Source: Gammaproteobacteria bacterium (lineage in GTDB: Bacteria; Pseudomonadota; Gammaproteobacteria; Woeseiales; Woeseiaceae). From it: a DNA stretch of 6,800 nucleotides. The stretch spans positions 1 to 6,800 of the forward strand of contig NYWX01000033.1 in NCBI GenBank assembly GCA_002685275.1, written 5' to 3'. How positions within the stretch are numbered: the stretch's first letter is position 1; each line of letters opens with the position of its first letter. The notes under the pieces were generated by a model. That model searched no databases. It had not been told where the DNA came from and worked only from the letters and a program-made list of their open reading frames with translations. A program made the position numbers and the translations under genes. Positions 1-6,337 of the stretch are shown piece after piece.

Positions 1-516
1 CCAAATGCTGGAAAATCGACACTAATTACCTCAATGTCACATGCTAAACCTCGTGTTGCAGATTATCCTTTTACAACTTTACATCCAAATCTTGGTGTAG
101 TTCGAGTTGGACGTTTGCAAAGTTTTGTAATGGCTGATATTCCAGGACTCATTGAAGGTGCATCGCAGGGCGCTGGTTTAGGAATTCAATTTCTTAAACA
201 TTTACAACGTACAAAATTATTATTACATATTGTAGATATTGCCCCAATCGATCCATTGGCTAATCCAGCAAATGATGTAAAGGTAATTTTAAAGGAATTA
301 GCCAGTTTTTCTGATGATTTAATAAACAAAAAACGTTGGTTAATAATAAATAAGATTGATCTACTGTCTTCAACAGATCAGCAATTTGCGAAAGAAAACT
401 TACTAAAAACACTTAGATGGAAGGGGCCTGTATTTGAGACAAGCTCAGTTACTGGTGCAGGTACAAAAGAACTTGGTAAGGCTATTATGTTAGAGCTTGA
501 AAATAATGATGATTAA
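1..516 (+). CDS. obgE: GTPase ObgE/CgtA, C-terminal part (5' end outside window)
   Basis: Obg-family GTPases bind the 50S subunit and act in late ribosome assembly and stress/ppGpp signalling. The open frame enters from the left edge inside the G domain, so the ATG at 34 is internal and not the start. In fragment numbering the visible motifs are: G1 PNAGKST (1-7), switch I with the Obg-typical YPFTTLHPNLG (22-32), G3 DIPGLIEGAS (46-55), G4 NKID (117-120) and G5 SSVTGAG (148-154). The N-terminal glycine-rich Obg domain, about 160 residues, must lie upstream. The protein ends about 17 residues after G5 with only a tiny acidic tail (ENNDD). It therefore lacks the long acidic extension of E. coli ObgE and resembles the shorter Obg proteins of about 340 residues. 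It converges with rpsT. Identity is secure; only the N-terminus is unseen. Confidence 0.95.
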   Translation, partial: PNAGKSTLITSMSHAKPRVADYPFTTLHPNLGVVRVGRLQSFVMADIPGLIEGASQGAGLGIQFLKHLQRTKLLLHIVDIAPIDPLANPANDVKVILKELASFSDDLINKKRWLIINKIDLLSSTDQQFAKENLLKTLRWKGPVFETSSVTGAGTKELGKAIMLELENNDD

Positions 517-520
517 GGAT

Positions 521-546
521 TTAAATTCTTGCAAATTTAATATTTT
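521..546 (+). terminator. weak candidate terminator after obgE
   Basis: A 7-bp AT-only inverted repeat, TTAAATT (521-527) and AATTTAA (534-540), with a 6-base loop is followed by TATTTT. It lies five bases past the obgE stop in the 49-base gap between the convergent genes. The stem has no GC pair, so it would be unstable. It has no T run on the minus side, so it probably does not serve rpsT. Confidence 0.25.
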
Positions 547-565
547 AGAGTCCTAATTAATTTAG

Positions 566-832
566 TTAAACAGTTAATAACTTGATTCTTTTATTTAATC
601 TACTTTTATGGCGAGCTGCTTTATTTTTTGTAACGATACCTTTATTTATCATCCTATCAATTACTGGTACAGCATCACTGTATGCAGCAGCCGCAGAATC
701 TTTGTCACCAGCATCACATGCTTTTACAACATTTTTGATTTTGGTACGCATTAGAGAACGCATGCTCATGTTTCTTAAGCGAGTCTTTTCACTTTGACGA
801 GCACGTTTTTTTGCTGATTTAATATTCGCCAC
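566..832 (-). CDS. rpsT: 30S ribosomal protein S20 (GTG start)
   Basis: S20 is a primary-binding small-subunit protein that bridges the 5' domain and helix 44 of 16S rRNA. The 88-residue product matches the family length (E. coli 87). It has the diagnostic N-terminus [12 protein letters not shown] (residues 2-13) and the helical, Lys/Arg-rich body, with [16 protein letters not shown] near the C-terminus. The plus strand reads CAC at 830-832, so the start codon is GTG. A GGA Shine-Dalgarno core (plus 841-839) sits 6 bases upstream. A three-codon reading frame ATG-GAA-AAG-TAG (843-832) ends on the first base of the GTG. E. coli rpsT also starts at a non-AUG codon (UUG) tied to feedback control of S20, so similar control is plausible here but is inferred. 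The gene is monocistronic, convergent with obgE and divergent from murJ. Confidence 0.97.
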   Translation of the reverse strand: MANIKSAKKRARQSEKTRLRNMSMRSLMRTKIKNVVKACDAGDKDSAAAAYSDAVPVIDRMINKGIVTKNKAARHKSRLNKRIKLLTV

Positions 833-866
833 TACTTTTCCATAACAAGGTAATTAAGAGCGGCGT

Positions 867-895
867 ATTATTCGCGGCTAATGAGTGATTGTCAA
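867..895 (-). promoter_or_regulatory. sigma70 promoter of rpsT
   Basis: On the minus strand there is a perfect -35 TTGACA (plus 895-890), a 17-base spacer and -10 AATAAT (plus 872-867, 5 of 6 to consensus). The bases just after the -10 are ACGCCGC, a GC-rich discriminator of the kind found at stringently controlled ribosomal promoters. Transcription should begin near plus 860, giving a leader of about 28 bases before the GTG. This is the strongest promoter match I found in the window. Confidence 0.8.
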
Positions 896-944
896 TAACA
901 ACTATTCGTATTGAATGACTATTATTTCAAAATTACCTAAATTA

Positions 945-973
945 CTGATTTTATGACTTTTTTAAGATAAAAT
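945..973 (+). promoter_or_regulatory. weak candidate promoter for murJ-ribF-lspA
   Basis: TAAAAT (968-973, 5 of 6 to the -10 consensus) lies 17 bases after a poor -35, CTGATT (945-950). If used, transcription would start near 980, almost at the murJ ATG (984). That would fit the lack of any Shine-Dalgarno sequence there. TTGTCA (889-894) and TTGAAT (911-916) are alternative -35 elements, but neither has a good -10 at the right distance. Confidence 0.2.
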
Positions 974-983
974 TAATTTAATA

Positions 984-2612
984 ATGGTCATTAATAATAA
1001 AGAAACTGAAAATGAAAATGGACACCAGGTGGATAGTGAAGATTCTATAGCCAGCGCTGGGCTCTTTAAAAAAACCTCTATTGTCGGCGGGATGACATTA
1101 ATTTCAAGAGTTTTAGGGTTATTTAGAGACATTGTTTTTGCTCAATATTTTGGTGCTAAAATTGTAATGGATGCTTTTTTGGTTGCTAATCGCATACCAA
1201 ATATGTTGCGTCGTCTTTTCGCTGAAGGAGCTTTCTCAGCTGGATTTATACCTGTTATGGCGCGATATCGTCAAAATCACAATCATGACGAAGCTCGTGC
1301 ATTCATTGATTCTATATCTGGAACTTTTGGAATCATTCTTTTTATTGTGACTCTAATTGGTGTTATTGCAGCTCCTTTATTAGTAATGATAGTGGCTCCA
1401 GGATTTCTTGGTGATGGAGGCGATCTAGACCTTGCGGCATTGATGTTAAAATTTACATTCCCTTATTTATTTTTTATTTCATTAACAGCACTTGCCGGAG
1501 GTATTTTAAATACTTACGGAAATTTTTCTGTTCCAGCATTCACACCTGTTATTTTAAATATTGTATTAATTGGAGCAGCCATCCTGGTATCACCAATGCT
1601 CGATAACCCCGCAATGGCGCTTGCTTACGGCGTCTTGATTGCTGGATTGTTTCAACTATTATTTCAGCTTCCATATCTAGCTAAACTTCGGTTATTGCCA
1701 AAACCAAAATGGGCACCAAAACATGAAGGCGTAAGACGAGCATTTAGATTAATGGTACCAGCCATTTTTGGCTCATCAGCAGCTAAAATTAACGTACTTA
1801 TAGGGGGCATTATTGCCTCTATGTTGCCAGTTGGTAGCATTAGCTATCTTTATTTTTCAGATCGTTTGATGGAGTTTCCGTTGGGTATATTCAGCATAGC
1901 TCTTGGAACTGTGACTCTTCCATATCTTGCAAGTTTATGGGCTAAAGAAGATAAACAGTCATTTAGAGATACGCTTGACTGGTCATTAAAGCTAGCTTTT
2001 TTGATAGTGATACCCGCAGCTATCGGATTATTTGTTTTGGCAGAGCCTCTCGTAGCATCATTATTTTTTGGCGGAGTATTTGATGAGCATGCTGTTCGGA
2101 TGACTTCTCTAGCGCTTAAAGCTTACTCAATAGGTTTAGTTGGTTTTTCATTTGTTAAAATACTTGCTCCTGCATATTTTGCTCGCGAAGATACTAAGAC
2201 ACCCGTCCGAATTGCAATCCTATCTCTTATAGTTAATTTGATACTGAGTATTTTTCTTGCTTGGTATATGACGAGTAATAATATGGACGGCCCTCATATA
2301 GGACTAGCCATCGCCACATCATGTGCAGCTCTTTTAAATTCTATCCTGTTGTACTTTGGTTTACGTAATTCTCAAGTTTTGCAGCATTCTAAAGGATGGC
2401 CAATTCTTTTTATAAGAATCATTGTCTCATCATTTATTATGATAATTGCATTAAATCATTTCAATCGGCCATTAGATTGGTGGGTTGATGTTACTTTTTT
2501 TAGAAGGATAATGCAGCTTCTAATATCTGTTGGTATGGGAGCTGTAACTTACTTTTTGACGATGGCGCTTATAGGTACTAGATTTGAGCATTTTAAAATG
2601 AGGAAAAAATAA
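984..2612 (+). CDS. murJ: lipid II flippase MurJ (MviN family)
   Basis: MurJ is an inner-membrane MOP-superfamily protein that flips undecaprenyl-linked lipid II to the periplasmic face for peptidoglycan synthesis. The 542-residue product is hydrophobic almost throughout, consistent with the family's 14 membrane helices. It carries the signature SRVLGLFRD (41-49), MDAFLVANRIPNMLRRLFAEGAFS (62-85) and SDRLMEFPLGIF (292-303). The functional charged residues of E. coli MurJ (R18, R24, D39, R52, R270) are all present at a constant offset of 24: R42, R48, D63, R76, R294. The offset reflects an extra polar, acidic N-terminus (about residues 1-24, rich in N, E and D). ATG 984 is the only ATG before the first helix, but no clear Shine-Dalgarno sequence precedes it. 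GTG at 1029 (V16) is the alternative, also poorly supported. It is the first gene of an operon with ribF and lspA. Confidence 0.96.
   Translation: MVINNKETENENGHQVDSEDSIASAGLFKKTSIVGGMTLISRVLGLFRDIVFAQYFGAKIVMDAFLVANRIPNMLRRLFAEGAFSAGFIPVMARYRQNHNHDEARAFIDSISGTFGIILFIVTLIGVIAAPLLVMIVAPGFLGDGGDLDLAALMLKFTFPYLFFISLTALAGGILNTYGNFSVPAFTPVILNIVLIGAAILVSPMLDNPAMALAYGVLIAGLFQLLFQLPYLAKLRLLPKPKWAPKHEGVRRAFRLMVPAIFGSSAAKINVLIGGIIASMLPVGSISYLYFSDRLMEFPLGIFSIALGTVTLPYLASLWAKEDKQSFRDTLDWSLKLAFLIVIPAAIGLFVLAEPLVASLFFGGVFDEHAVRMTSLALKAYSIGLVGFSFVKILAPAYFAREDTKTPVRIAILSLIVNLILSIFLAWYMTSNNMDGPHIGLAIATSCAALLNSILLYFGLRNSQVLQHSKGWPILFIRIIVSSFIMIIALNHFNRPLDWWVDVTFFRRIMQLLISVGMGAVTYFLTMALIGTRFEHFKMRKK
2600..2604 (+). 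promoter_or_regulatory. ribosome binding site of ribF
   Basis: GAGGA inside the last codons of murJ, 9 bases before the TTG at 2614. This site fixes the non-ATG start of ribF. Confidence 0.75.
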
Positions 2613-2613
2613 C

Positions 2614-3558
2614 TTGAAATTGGTTCGTCATATAAGAGATTTACCACATGCGGATTTAAAAGCGGGAAGCGTGGTAACAATAGGAAATTTTGATGGATTT
2701 CATTGTGGACATAGAAAACTTTTAGATCGGGTGATTCTTAAATCTCATTCTATGAGAATGTTATCTATTGTAATGAGCTTTGAGCCAACACCAAAAGAAT
2801 ATTTTTCATCAGCTAACCCTCCAGCCAGACTTATGCGCTTCAGAGAAAAGTATGATTTTTTAGAAAGTCAAGGCATTGATATTTTTTACTGCCCTCAGTT
2901 TAGCCCAGCCATGCAGAATATTAGATCTATTGACTTTATTCGTCAGGTGCTCGTGCAAGGCATGAATGCAAGACATATTATTGTCGGCGATGATTTTCAT
3001 TTTGCTCGGAAGCGAGAAGGAAGTATTGAAGATCTTCTTCAAACACAAAAACTGCTTGGTTTTACCATTGAAAAAATTGATAGCATCTTTTATGAAGGAA
3101 TAAGAGTTAGCTCGACAGTTATTCGTACTGCGTTAGCAAGTGGTAATTTAAATCTCGCAACTTCTTTATTAGGCCGCTCATATAGAATGTCTGGTAGGGT
3201 TGTAAAAGGGCGCCAAATTGGAAGGACATTAGGATATCCCACAGCTAATGTAGCCTTAAGAAGGCGTCAATCAGCTATTCGAGGTATCTTTGCAGTCAAA
3301 GTCTCTGGACTAAAAGAAGGTATAATTTTTGGCGTTGCTAGTGTTGGCACCCGACCAACATTTGATTTAAAAAAACCAATTTTAGAGATACATTTACTAG
3401 ATTTTAATCGTGATATTTATGGCGAATATATACATGTTGATTTTATAGCCCATATTCGCGATGAATTAAGATTTGAGTCAGAGGGTGATTTAGTAAAGGC
3501 TATGAATAAAGATGCGGAGAATGCAAGATCCATTTTTTCTGTCGAAAAAGGAAAATAA
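2614..3558 (+). CDS. ribF: bifunctional riboflavin kinase / FAD synthetase (TTG start)
   Basis: RibF phosphorylates riboflavin to FMN and then adenylylates FMN to FAD in the cytoplasm. The 314 residues match E. coli RibF (313). The N-terminal adenylyltransferase module shows GNFDGFHCGH (24-33, nucleotide-binding HxGH-type motif), FEPTPKEYF (56-64), VGDDFHFARKREG (124-136) and SSTVIR (166-171). The second of these last motifs reads DFHFA where many members have DFRFG. The C-terminal flavokinase module shows GRQIGRTLGYPTAN (199-212), GVASVGTRPTF (240-250), LEIHLLDF with the probable catalytic Glu258, and the closing IRDELRF (281-287). The start is TTG at 2614, one base after the murJ stop. GAGGA lies 9 bases upstream, and starting here gives the family's full N-terminus; no ATG nearby does so. 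Expression is likely coupled to murJ. Confidence 0.96.
   Translation: MKLVRHIRDLPHADLKAGSVVTIGNFDGFHCGHRKLLDRVILKSHSMRMLSIVMSFEPTPKEYFSSANPPARLMRFREKYDFLESQGIDIFYCPQFSPAMQNIRSIDFIRQVLVQGMNARHIIVGDDFHFARKREGSIEDLLQTQKLLGFTIEKIDSIFYEGIRVSSTVIRTALASGNLNLATSLLGRSYRMSGRVVKGRQIGRTLGYPTANVALRRRQSAIRGIFAVKVSGLKEGIIFGVASVGTRPTFDLKKPILEIHLLDFNRDIYGEYIHVDFIAHIRDELRFESEGDLVKAMNKDAENARSIFSVEKGK
3548..3552 (+). promoter_or_regulatory. ribosome binding site of lspA
   Basis: AAGGA in the last codons of ribF, 7 bases before TTG 3560. It supports the TTG start over the in-frame ATG at 3512 inside ribF. Confidence 0.75.
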
Positions 3559-3559
3559 A

Positions 3560-4069
3560 TTGAACATTCCTAATAATGATAAATCACATAATTTACGATT
3601 TACTATCTGGATGATTTTAGTTTCTCTAATTGTCTGTGCAGATCAATTAAGTAAATGGTTTATTATTAAATGGATACCTCTTTATGAAAAAATTTCCTTA
3701 AACTCATTTATCAATATAACTCATCACAAAAATTCAGGCGCCGCTTTTAGTTTTTTAGCTAATGCAGGAGGTTGGCAGCGTTGGTTTTTAATTCTTATTG
3801 CTGGGCTTGTGAGTATCGTTATTATCGCGTGGTTATGGCGTATTCGAAATAAGAAAAAAAATGTTTTATCAGCAGGCTTGATTTTAGTTGTTGGGGGAGC
3901 AATCGGAAATTTAATTGATCGTATTTTATTTGGGCATGTAACCGATTTTATTCAAGTTATATTTGGAAATTGGGCTTTTCCAACATTCAATATTGCTGAT
4001 GCGAGTATTTCTGTTGGCGCTACCTTGTTAATAATTGATACTTTATTTTTTTCTGGTAAAGAGAATTGA
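3560..4069 (+). CDS. lspA: lipoprotein signal peptidase LspA (signal peptidase II, TTG start)
   Basis: LspA is an inner-membrane aspartyl protease that removes the signal peptide from diacylglyceryl-modified prolipoproteins. With the TTG start the product is 169 residues (E. coli 164) with four hydrophobic segments, near 15-34, 74-94, 104-118 and 145-164. Conserved elements are DQLSKW (28-33), NSGAAFSFL (58-66), GGWQRWF (70-76), GGAIGNLIDR (112-121), VTDF with catalytic Asp129, and FNIAD with catalytic Asp147. The 18-residue Asp-Asp spacing agrees with known LspA proteins. The in-frame ATG at 3512 would add 16 residues overlapping ribF and is not favoured. TTG 3560 lies one base past the ribF stop with AAGGA at good spacing. 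ileS, the usual partner between ribF and lspA, is missing. This is the last gene of the operon. Confidence 0.95.
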   Translation: MNIPNNDKSHNLRFTIWMILVSLIVCADQLSKWFIIKWIPLYEKISLNSFINITHHKNSGAAFSFLANAGGWQRWFLILIAGLVSIVIIAWLWRIRNKKKNVLSAGLILVVGGAIGNLIDRILFGHVTDFIQVIFGNWAFPTFNIADASISVGATLLIIDTLFFSGKEN

Positions 4070-4070
4070 T

Positions 4071-4097
4071 ATTATTTAAATATATAATTAATTTTTT
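4071..4097 (+). terminator. weak candidate terminator after lspA
   Basis: ATTAT (4071-4075) pairs with ATAAT (4084-4088), followed by six T residues (4092-4097). The hairpin is short and contains only AT pairs, so the call rests mainly on its position just after the operon and on the T run. Confidence 0.25.
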
Positions 4098-4139
4098 ACA
4101 ATAATTATTGAGTACAATATTATTTGAATACAATTTTTA
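4092..4139 (+). repeat. three degenerate 16-bp tandem units, each with TACAAT
   Basis: TACAAT occurs at 4097-4102, 4113-4118 and 4129-4134, exactly 16 bases apart each time. The second and third units also share TTGAGT / TTGAAT just before it, so 4108-4118 and 4124-4134 match at 10 of 11 bases. A weaker fourth phase, TAAATT, follows at 4145. The array lies directly upstream of the tRNA gene. It could be overlapping -10-like promoter elements, a regulator's binding array, or a short duplication in AT-rich spacer. Confidence 0.5.
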
Positions 4140-4150
4140 TGTGCTAAATT
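4124..4150 (+). promoter_or_regulatory. candidate promoter of tRNA-Thr
   Basis: TTGAAT (4124-4129) is followed after 15 bases by TAAATT (4145-4150), with an extended -10 TG at 4142-4143. This places the start near 4157, giving a leader of about 16 bases before the mature tRNA 5' end. The spacer is shorter than ideal, and several other AT-rich hexamers here could serve. Confidence 0.35.
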
Positions 4151-4173
4151 TATATATCCTTTCTGTTAATAAG

Positions 4174-4249
4174 GCCGGATTAGCTCAGGTGGTAGAGCGG
4201 TACATTCGTAATGTATAGGTCGGGTGTTCGAGTCACCCATCCGGCACCA
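4174..4249 (+). tRNA. thrW: tRNA-Thr, anticodon CGU
   Basis: A complete 76-base cloverleaf: acceptor GCCGGAT (4174-4180) with ATCCGGC (4239-4245), and D stem GCTC (4183-4186) with GAGC (4195-4198). The anticodon stem is GTACA (4200-4204) with TGTAT (4212-4216), including one G-U pair. The 7-base loop TTCGTAA has the anticodon CGT at 4207-4209. The variable loop is AGGTC. The T stem is GGGTG (4222-4226) with CACCC (4234-4238) around TTCGAGT. The discriminator is A4246 and CCA is encoded (4247-4249). The CGU anticodon reads the threonine codon ACG, and the sequence resembles E. coli thrW. It stands alone with no other tRNA adjacent. thrW-type genes are known integration targets in enterobacteria, but I see no integrase and no repeat of its 3' end in this window. 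Confidence 0.96.
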
Positions 4250-4501
4250 GATTTGACGCCTTGTGTCTATTTAAGACTCTCGAAGTTTTTGTTTTGGTGT
4301 AAATCTTTTTACTAAATGATTTAAGTTAATTTTTTTCATAATAAACCTGCTACAGTCTATCTTTCTTTGGTGCATCTCGTTCTACATTACAACCTTAAGT
4401 ACAATATTTTATTTGTTTGAAGTCATCAATTTTTAACTCTAGTCTGAGGCGAGCTACAGGCTTTAAAGCACTTCGTATTAGATAAGCTTGGAGAATCATC
4501 A
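4250..4501 (+). other. gene-free leader between tRNA-Thr and the helicase gene
   Basis: About 250 bases with no credible reading frame. The first 50 may hold the tRNA terminator. TACAGT at 4351-4356 with TG at 4348-4349 looks like an extended -10, but no good -35 accompanies it. A long untranslated leader before a DEAD-box helicase gene would suit cold-induced control of the kind known for csdA/deaD, but no cold-shock box could be recognised. GGAG (4490-4493) 8 bases before ATG 4502 is a good ribosome binding site for the helicase. Confidence 0.4.
4260..4295 (+). terminator. weak candidate terminator after tRNA-Thr
   Basis: GTCT (4265-4268) and AGAC (4274-4277) form a 4-bp stem with a 5-base loop, possibly extended by CTT (4260-4262) with AAG (4283-4285) across an internal loop. 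TTTTTGTTTT follows from 4286. The T run is good but the stem is poor. Confidence 0.3.
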
Positions 4502-5815
4502 ATGTTATTTAATGAACTCGGTCTCACGACCGAATTGCTGCTTACTATTGAAAGGCAGGGTTATACGGAAGCGACACCAATTCAGCAGAAAGCCATACCT
4601 CTTATCTTGGAAGGTAAAGACATCCTAGCAGGAGCTCAAACGGGCACTGGTAAAACAGCAGCTTTTACCCTTCCTTTGCTGCAGCGCCTCCAGAGAAACA
4701 AGAACGGACCACGATATATTCGTGCTCTAATCCTTACGCCGACTCGCGAACTCGCGGCTCAAATCCATGAAAGTGTGAAGATCTATGGTAAGAATTATAA
4801 ATTACGAACTATGGAAATTTATGGCGGTGTTAGCGCGCGACCGCAGATTTCAAAAATACATCGAGGCGTAGATATTGTTGTCGCTACTCCCGGCCGGCTG
4901 CTTGATCACGTTCGGCAGGGAAACATTAACTTATCAGGTATCGAGATATTCATTCTCGATGAAGCTGACCGCATGCTCGATATGGGCTTTATTCGTGATA
5001 TAAAACAAATTATCAAGCAGCTTCCTAAAAAACGTCAAAATTTGCTTTTCTCAGCAACATTTTCACAAGAGATTCGTAATCTTTCAAAAAGTCTACTGAA
5101 CAACTTTATAGAAGTTGAGGTGGCAAAGCGTAATTCGACTGTTGATCGTGTTGAGCAGCTCATTTTTCCTGTCGATAAGCTTCGTAAATGTGAGTTACTT
5201 TCAGAACAAATAGGTAAAGGAAATTGGCGTCAGGTACTGGTGTTTACACGAACAAAGCATGGTGCAAACAAACTTACAAAACAATTGAATATCAATGGCA
5301 TTAAAGCACTCGCTATTCATGGCGGCAAGGGTCAGGGTGCGCGAACAACAGCATTACGTGATTTTAAAGCTGGATATATTCGTGTATTGGTGGCAACTGA
5401 CATTGCTGCTCGCGGCCTAGATATCGAGAAACTTCCCTATGTGGTTAATTACGAACTTCCGAATGTGCCAGAAGACTACGTACATCGCATTGGCCGCACA
5501 GCTCGCGCAGGACAGAATGGAACTGCTATCTCTCTTGTATGTGTTGACGAGTTGAAGTTATTAAAAGATATCGAGAAGCTTTTGAATCGTGATATCAAGA
5601 AAAAGTTTATTGATGGTTATGAAGTCGATAAAAGTATAAAAGCTGAGCGGATCAATAAAGGTAGGCAACCCCGAACTAATACCTTGCGCCAAAATAATAT
5701 GTCTAGCCAAAAAGCATCAGGAAAACCAGTAAATTCAGGTCGGCGCAAAAAGCCATCTCGTCTAGGCAAAAATGCCCGAAACAGGAGAGGCAAGCGTACC
5801 GGTGTTTCCGGGTGA
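4502..5815 (+). CDS. rhlE: ATP-dependent DEAD-box RNA helicase, RhlE type
   Basis: DEAD-box helicases unwind short RNA duplexes using ATP; RhlE acts in ribosome maturation and RNA turnover. All core motifs are present: the Q-motif region [10 protein letters not shown] (20-29), I AQTGTGKT (45-52), Ia PTRELA (80-85), Ib TPGR (129-132), II DEAD (153-156), III SAT (184-186), IV VFTRT (247-251), [13 protein letters not shown] (297-308) and [12 protein letters not shown] (328-337). The segment HGGKGQGAR (273-281) differs from the common HGNKSQGAR (N to G, S to G). After about residue 380 comes a basic, low-complexity tail rich in K, R, N, S and G, probably an RNA-binding extension. The 437-residue length suits RhlE. 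The gene has a higher GC content than the murJ operon. It converges with the YaiI-like gene 28 bases away. RhlE versus another DEAD subgroup is likely but not proven. Confidence 0.9.
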   Translation: MLFNELGLTTELLLTIERQGYTEATPIQQKAIPLILEGKDILAGAQTGTGKTAAFTLPLLQRLQRNKNGPRYIRALILTPTRELAAQIHESVKIYGKNYKLRTMEIYGGVSARPQISKIHRGVDIVVATPGRLLDHVRQGNINLSGIEIFILDEADRMLDMGFIRDIKQIIKQLPKKRQNLLFSATFSQEIRNLSKSLLNNFIEVEVAKRNSTVDRVEQLIFPVDKLRKCELLSEQIGKGNWRQVLVFTRTKHGANKLTKQLNINGIKALAIHGGKGQGARTTALRDFKAGYIRVLVATDIAARGLDIEKLPYVVNYELPNVPEDYVHRIGRTARAGQNGTAISLVCVDELKLLKDIEKLLNRDIKKKFIDGYEVDKSIKAERINKGRQPRTNTLRQNNMSSQKASGKPVNSGRRKKPSRLGKNARNRRGKRTGVSG

Positions 5816-5843
5816 TAACATCCAATTGTATAGTAGCTGCGTA

Positions 5844-6293
5844 CTAGGTAAAATTAGCCAAAAAGCGATCCAATTGATTGGCAAACTTCAGTTTGTTATG
5901 TTGACTGAAAGCAGCTTGACCTCCGCGCATCTGGATACCACTGGATCGCATAGTATCGAGAAAATCACGCATATTAAGTCGCTCACCAATATTCTCCTGT
6001 GTAAACATTTCGCCGTGTGGGCTTATGCCGTAGCCACCTTTTTCGATGACTCGGGCAGCCAGCGGTATATCGCTTGTGATTACTAGGTCGCCAAGCTCTA
6101 AATGTTTGATGATCTCGTCATCAGCAATATCAAAGCCTGATTCAACCTGCACTGAAGTAATATTTGGAGATAACGGAATTCTAAGCGCCTGGTTTGCGAA
6201 GAGTGTTAGCTGAACATTGGTCCGCCTAGCAGCTCGATAGAGTATTTCTTTGACTACGATTGGACAGGAGTCTGCGTCTACCAAGATTTTCAT
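5844..6293 (-). CDS. yaiI: UPF0178 (YaiI/YqxD) family protein, putative PIN-like nuclease fold
   Basis: This family (DUF188) is widespread but has no firmly established function; its fold is related to PIN-domain nucleases. The 149 residues align along their length with E. coli YaiI. Shared elements are the acidic N-terminal strand VDADSCP (5-11), KEILYRAA (15-22), [10 protein letters not shown] (31-40), GFDIADDEI (53-61), [13 protein letters not shown] (68-80), [11 protein letters not shown] (104-114) and SSGIQ (117-121). Asp6, Asp8, Asp58, Asp59 and Asp75 are candidate metal-site acids. In the C-terminal [16 protein letters not shown] the usual DR pair of the SQRDRQ segment is replaced by NK (133-134). 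The start ATG has AAGGA 8 bases upstream on the minus strand. The gene is GC-richer than the left half of the window, like its convergent neighbour rhlE. Family assignment is secure; the biochemical role is unknown. Confidence 0.93.
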   Translation of the reverse strand: MKILVDADSCPIVVKEILYRAARRTNVQLTLFANQALRIPLSPNITSVQVESGFDIADDEIIKHLELGDLVITSDIPLAARVIEKGGYGISPHGEMFTQENIGERLNMRDFLDTMRSSGIQMRGGQAAFSQHNKLKFANQLDRFLANFT

Positions 6294-6337
6294 TCTAATA
6301 TTCCTTAGAAAGATTGGTATTTTTCATGATACAACGT

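Noticed and set aside
582..797. Plus-strand frame of 71 codons with a hydrophobic, membrane-like product
   Set aside because: It is the antisense of rpsT. Lysine codons of S20 read backwards as Phe/Leu, which creates the false membrane protein.
2860..3048. Minus-strand frame of 62 codons
   Set aside because: It lies wholly inside ribF, with no ribosome binding site and no recognisable motif.
3512..3559. Upstream ATG for lspA inside ribF
   Set aside because: The added 16 residues are non-conserved ribF-overlap sequence, whereas TTG 3560 has AAGGA at 7 bases and gives the normal LspA length.
5831..5846. Hairpin TAGTA / TACTA between the convergent rhlE and yaiI-like genes as a shared terminator
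   Set aside because: The stem is only 5 bp, overlaps the yaiI stop and has no T run on either strand.
5772..6086. Plus-strand frame of 104 codons overlapping the end of rhlE
   Set aside because: Most of it is antisense to the well-conserved yaiI-like gene, and the product has no family features.
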